This document shows positions 6,390-7,685 of a DNA stretch of 7,685 nucleotides, in pieces. Source of the stretch: Chthoniobacterales bacterium (GTDB lineage: Bacteria; Verrucomicrobiota; Verrucomicrobiia; Chthoniobacterales; UBA10450); assembly GCA_013695905.1 (NCBI GenBank), contig JACCZQ010000462.1:1-7685 (forward strand), given 5' to 3'. How positions within the stretch are numbered: position 1 is the stretch's first letter; the number at the start of each line of letters is the position of its first letter. The position numbers were made by a program, and so were the translations under genes. The notes under the pieces were generated by a model. The model did no database searches and had not been told where the DNA came from. It was given only the letters and a program-made list of their open reading frames with translations.

Positions 6390-6781
6390 TTCACGGACTT
6401 GATACGTCGGTGGTGATGCGTCTGCTGACGGGAGATCCGCCTGAGCAGGCGGAAGTAGCCGCGGCGTTCCTCACCAGGGCGCGAGCGGCCGGCGATCGCC
6501 TGCTGGTCGCCGATATCGTTATCGCGGAGGCATACTTTGCTTTGCATACGAAATACAAGGTTCCCAAAGCAGAGGCTTTGCTGCGACTTCGCGAGTTCGT
6601 GGAGAGCGGAGAAGTCGAAGCGGGAGCTGCTCACGAGGTCTTGCGGACGCCGAATCTGGCTTCGGCGAAGCCCGGCTTTGTCGATCGGTTGATCCACGCC
6701 GCCTACGGCAATGATCAAGCGCGGTTGGTCAGCTTCGAAAAGTCAGCCGGCAGTCTCACTGGCGCAAGACTGCTGGTTTGA
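6386..6781 (+). CDS. vapC: PIN-domain ribonuclease toxin of a VapBC-like pair
   Basis: Predicted 131-residue PIN-domain RNase; VapC relatives cut specific tRNAs or rRNA and so stop translation unless bound by their antitoxin. The PIN pattern is complete in outline: LDTSVVMRLLTGD with D6, VADIVIAEAYFAL with E48, and GFVDRLIHA with D100. The fourth acidic position, usually aspartate in a TFD-type motif, is VSFEKSAG here, i.e. E118. This is a conservative change that may still bind metal. Length is normal. The gene starts in the ATGA overlap with the antitoxin and has its own GGAGGAG site. Downstream it faces the 51-residue gene on the other strand, with only 12 bases between the stop codons, so no separate terminator fits between them. 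Confidence 0.87.
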   Translation: MIHGLDTSVVMRLLTGDPPEQAEVAAAFLTRARAAGDRLLVADIVIAEAYFALHTKYKVPKAEALLRLREFVESGEVEAGAAHEVLRTPNLASAKPGFVDRLIHAAYGNDQARLVSFEKSAGSLTGARLLV

Positions 6782-6793
6782 AGTCCGCCTCCG

Positions 6794-6949
6794 CTACCCG
6801 GATGTCGGGCCGGTACGCAAAAGGGCGGGATCGTTGAGCTCGACCGCGTACGGAACGAAGAGAAGATATCCCAATTCTTTGAAACGCTGCCTGATTGTCG
6901 GAACGGGCAGCCCGGGAATCGTGATGCTCTTGCGAATTCCTCTCGGCAT
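6794..6949 (-). CDS. Small basic protein of unknown function, second gene of a two-gene unit
   Basis: Predicted 51-residue protein, not recognised. It begins MPRGIRKSITIPGLPVPTIR, continues with QRFKELGYLLFVPYAVELN and ends in LLRTGPTSG. Its first half is basic and the middle is a short hydrophobic stretch (about 28-37), too short for a confident membrane helix. The case for a real gene is the perfect GGGAGGG (complement of 6959-6965) nine bases before ATG 6949, and its place 29 bases after the 88-residue gene on the same strand. The frame is also open to an ATG at 6982, which would overlap the upstream stop as ATGA and give 62 residues; the strong ribosome site makes 6949 the better choice. 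It converges on the PIN toxin. Function is unknown. Confidence 0.5.
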   Translation of the reverse strand: MPRGIRKSITIPGLPVPTIRQRFKELGYLLFVPYAVELNDPALLRTGPTSG

Positions 6950-6958
6950 ATTGGAAAT

Positions 6959-6965
6959 CCCTCCC
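6959..6965 (-). promoter_or_regulatory. Ribosome binding site of the 51-residue gene
   Basis: On the minus strand this reads GGGAGGG, nine bases upstream of ATG at 6949. It lies in the short gap after the 88-residue gene, is much better than the sites of most genes in the window, and decides the start in favour of 6949 over the overlapping ATG at 6982. Confidence 0.5.
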
Positions 6966-6978
6966 ACAGCCTTGGACC

Positions 6979-7245
6979 TCATTCTTGCTTGCAGCCCGGG
7001 TGCTTGGCAAGCCAGGCGTCGAGCCGTTGAAGGGTGCATTTGCCGAGCGAAAACGGCGTATCGGCGGCGTTCTTGATCTGCGGCATCGCCGTGCGCCCGA
7101 CGCCAGAAAGAACGCAGAGTTCGGCACTGTTGAACTGACGATGCGGGAATTTCGCCGCGAGGGAAATGAGTGCCGCGATCGCTGTGATAGAGGTAAATTG
7201 TTCCGAATCCGACGGTTGGCGACGAGGAGCAGCGGCTGTTTTCAT
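6979..7245 (-). CDS. Small helix-turn-helix-like DNA-binding protein, family not recognised
   Basis: An 88-residue protein starting at ATG 7245. After a polar, low-complexity N-terminus (MKTAAAPRRQPSDSEQF) comes a helix-rich segment (TSITAIAALISLAAKFP, 18-34). The last half then reads FNSAELCVLSGVGRTAMPQIKNA, followed by PFSLGKCTLQRLDAWLAKHPG. This resembles the excisionase/MerR-type winged helix layout: a helix-turn-helix, a short wing, and a final helix with a DAWL-type end. The match is to the fold pattern, not to a named family, so DNA binding is an inference. The frame is open upstream to 7575, but that part is arginine-rich and without a ribosome site; the 7245 ATG has a weak AGAAAG seven bases before it. 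It is followed by the 51-residue gene, probably in one transcript, and is divergent from the coiled-coil gene at 7574. A small regulator of its own locus fits the layout. Confidence 0.65.
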   Translation of the reverse strand: MKTAAAPRRQPSDSEQFTSITAIAALISLAAKFPHRQFNSAELCVLSGVGRTAMPQIKNAADTPFSLGKCTLQRLDAWLAKHPGCKQE

Positions 7246-7314
7246 GGCGGGTCTTTCTTCCGTGAGTAACGGAGGTTCGGTTGAACATCTAGGCAATCTC
7301 CCGTCAATGGCCAC

Positions 7315-7329
7315 TTCTCCGTAGGAGAA
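7315..7329. promoter_or_regulatory. Perfect inverted repeat, candidate operator
   Basis: TTCTCC-GTA-GGAGAA is a perfect six-base inverted repeat with a three-base centre. It lies about 70-85 bases before the 88-residue gene and just upstream of a possible -35 (TTGACG). No T-run follows on either strand, so an operator is more likely than a terminator. The 88-residue DNA-binding-like protein is the nearest candidate ligand, by position only. Confidence 0.3.
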
Positions 7330-7386
7330 AACGAGGCGCCCTAAGGGTACGAGGCTGGCGCTATTTTCGGCCTTACCCCCGAGAAA

Positions 7387-7407
7387 CCTGTCAAAAATTT
7401 TCGCAGG
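7387..7407. promoter_or_regulatory. Imperfect 21-base palindrome with AT-rich core
   Basis: The sequence begins CCTG, ends CAGG and has AAAA/TTTT around a single central base at 7397; eight of ten pairs match. It is the most AT-rich spot in the divergent spacer. Dyad symmetry of this length fits a dimeric regulator site; the function is inferred only. Confidence 0.3.
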
Positions 7408-7573
7408 GCAATGGAGAACGCCTGACGTCGCCTGAAGAACGTTGGCGAAAGACCGGCGCGCCGGGAACCCGAACGGCAAAAAACGGGGTGTAGAGCGTTC
7501 GTGTCGCGCGAGTTCTGGAGCATGCGCGCCAGGGTGAGCGCGGCAAGGAAACCTCAACCACACCACTCTTGCC

Positions 7574-7685
7574 ATGACTGAAATTCACTTGAAAAGACTC
7601 GTAAACGAAGCCGTCCTCCTCCATCGCGACATTGCCATCCGAACCGATCGGCTGAAGACGCTCAAAGCCGACCTCGTGCGTGAGG
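7574..7685 (+). CDS. Start of a small charged coiled-coil-like protein, cut by window edge
   Basis: The first 37 residues from ATG 7574 are visible and the frame is open to the right edge. They read MTEIHLKRLVNEAVLLHRDI, then AIRTDRLKTLKADLVRE. The alternation of leucine/isoleucine/valine with lysine, arginine and glutamate at heptad-like spacing suggests one long amphipathic helix or coiled coil. This style is common in short phage-like or element-encoded proteins, but I do not recognise the family and the rest is unseen. No ribosome site is well placed (AAGGA is about 24 bases upstream). The gene is divergent from the 88-residue gene across a palindrome-rich spacer, so the two may be coregulated. 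Confidence 0.6.
   Translation, partial: MTEIHLKRLVNEAVLLHRDIAIRTDRLKTLKADLVRE

Larger units (their letters stand above)
7246..7573. other. Divergent spacer rich in small inverted repeats
   Basis: A 328-base spacer between the leftward 88-residue gene and the rightward coiled-coil gene, with no convincing gene inside. Leftward, a -35-like TTGACG (complement of 7302-7307) has only a poor -10 (TTCAAC) 16 bases on. Inverted repeats are GTTC-GGTT-GAAC (7275-7286), TTCTCC-GTA-GGAGAA (7315-7329), an imperfect 21-base one at 7387-7407, and CCGGCGCGCCGG (7453-7464). CGCCTGA occurs twice, three bases apart, near 7420-7436. No rightward promoter is clear. Confidence 0.45.

Noticed and set aside
7453..7464. 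Perfect palindrome CCGGCGCGCCGG as an operator
   Set aside because: An all-GC palindrome of this length is weak evidence in GC-rich DNA, and it sits far from both gene starts.
7246..7575. N-terminal extension of the 88-aa gene to 7575
   Set aside because: The added 110 residues are arginine-rich, have no ribosome site, and would cover the whole divergent spacer and overlap the start of the rightward gene.
1..7685. CRISPR arrays, tRNA or rRNA genes, insertion sequences
   Set aside because: I saw no regularly spaced direct repeats, no cloverleaf or rRNA-like stretch, and no transposase or integrase motifs on either strand.

Overview
The window is 7,685 bases of GC-rich bacterial DNA. It has five long, confidently recognised genes and then a tail of short genes. 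Codon use is strongly GC-biased, several genes appear to start at GTG, and Shine-Dalgarno sites are often weak or absent. Together with the look of the proteins (for example the AbrB/PIN pair and an ArnT-like membrane protein), this suggests a soil or sediment bacterium, possibly of the Verrucomicrobia. That is an inference from style, not from a marker gene.

Layout: (1) 1-998, minus strand: N-terminal two thirds of peptide chain release factor 3 (prfC), running off the left edge. (2) 999-1337: divergent intergenic spacer. (3) 1338-2867, plus: a polytopic GT-C/PMT-type glycosyltransferase-like membrane protein. (4) 3010-3981, plus: 6-phosphofructokinase, with the usual GGDGS motif changed to GGNGS. 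(5) 4057-4908, minus, convergent with pfkA: an AP-endonuclease-2-type TIM barrel of the 'sugar phosphate isomerase/epimerase' class that keeps all nine metal ligands of endonuclease IV. (6) 5066-5731, minus: a MIP/aquaporin channel with two NPA motifs but no selectivity-filter arginine. (7) 5732-6119: gene-free spacer with two adjacent palindromes. (8) 6120-6781, plus: an AbrB-type antitoxin and PIN-domain toxin overlapping by four bases (VapBC-like). (9) 6794-7245, minus, convergent with the toxin after only 12 bases: a two-gene unit of an 88-residue helix-turn-helix-like protein and a 51-residue unknown protein with a strong ribosome binding site. (10) 7246-7573: divergent spacer rich in small inverted repeats. 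(11) 7574 to the end, plus: the start of a charged, coiled-coil-like small protein.

The left 5.7 kb looks like ordinary chromosome: translation termination, envelope glycosylation, glycolysis, and solute permeation. No clear multi-gene pathway links these genes, and the alternating strands argue against one operon. The right 1.9 kb looks like an accessory segment: a toxin-antitoxin pair, a tiny regulator-like operon, a divergent small coiled-coil gene and palindromes between them. The least explained part is the 88-aa/51-aa operon with its divergent partner. The clearest residue-level oddities are in the phosphofructokinase, the TIM barrel and the aquaporin.
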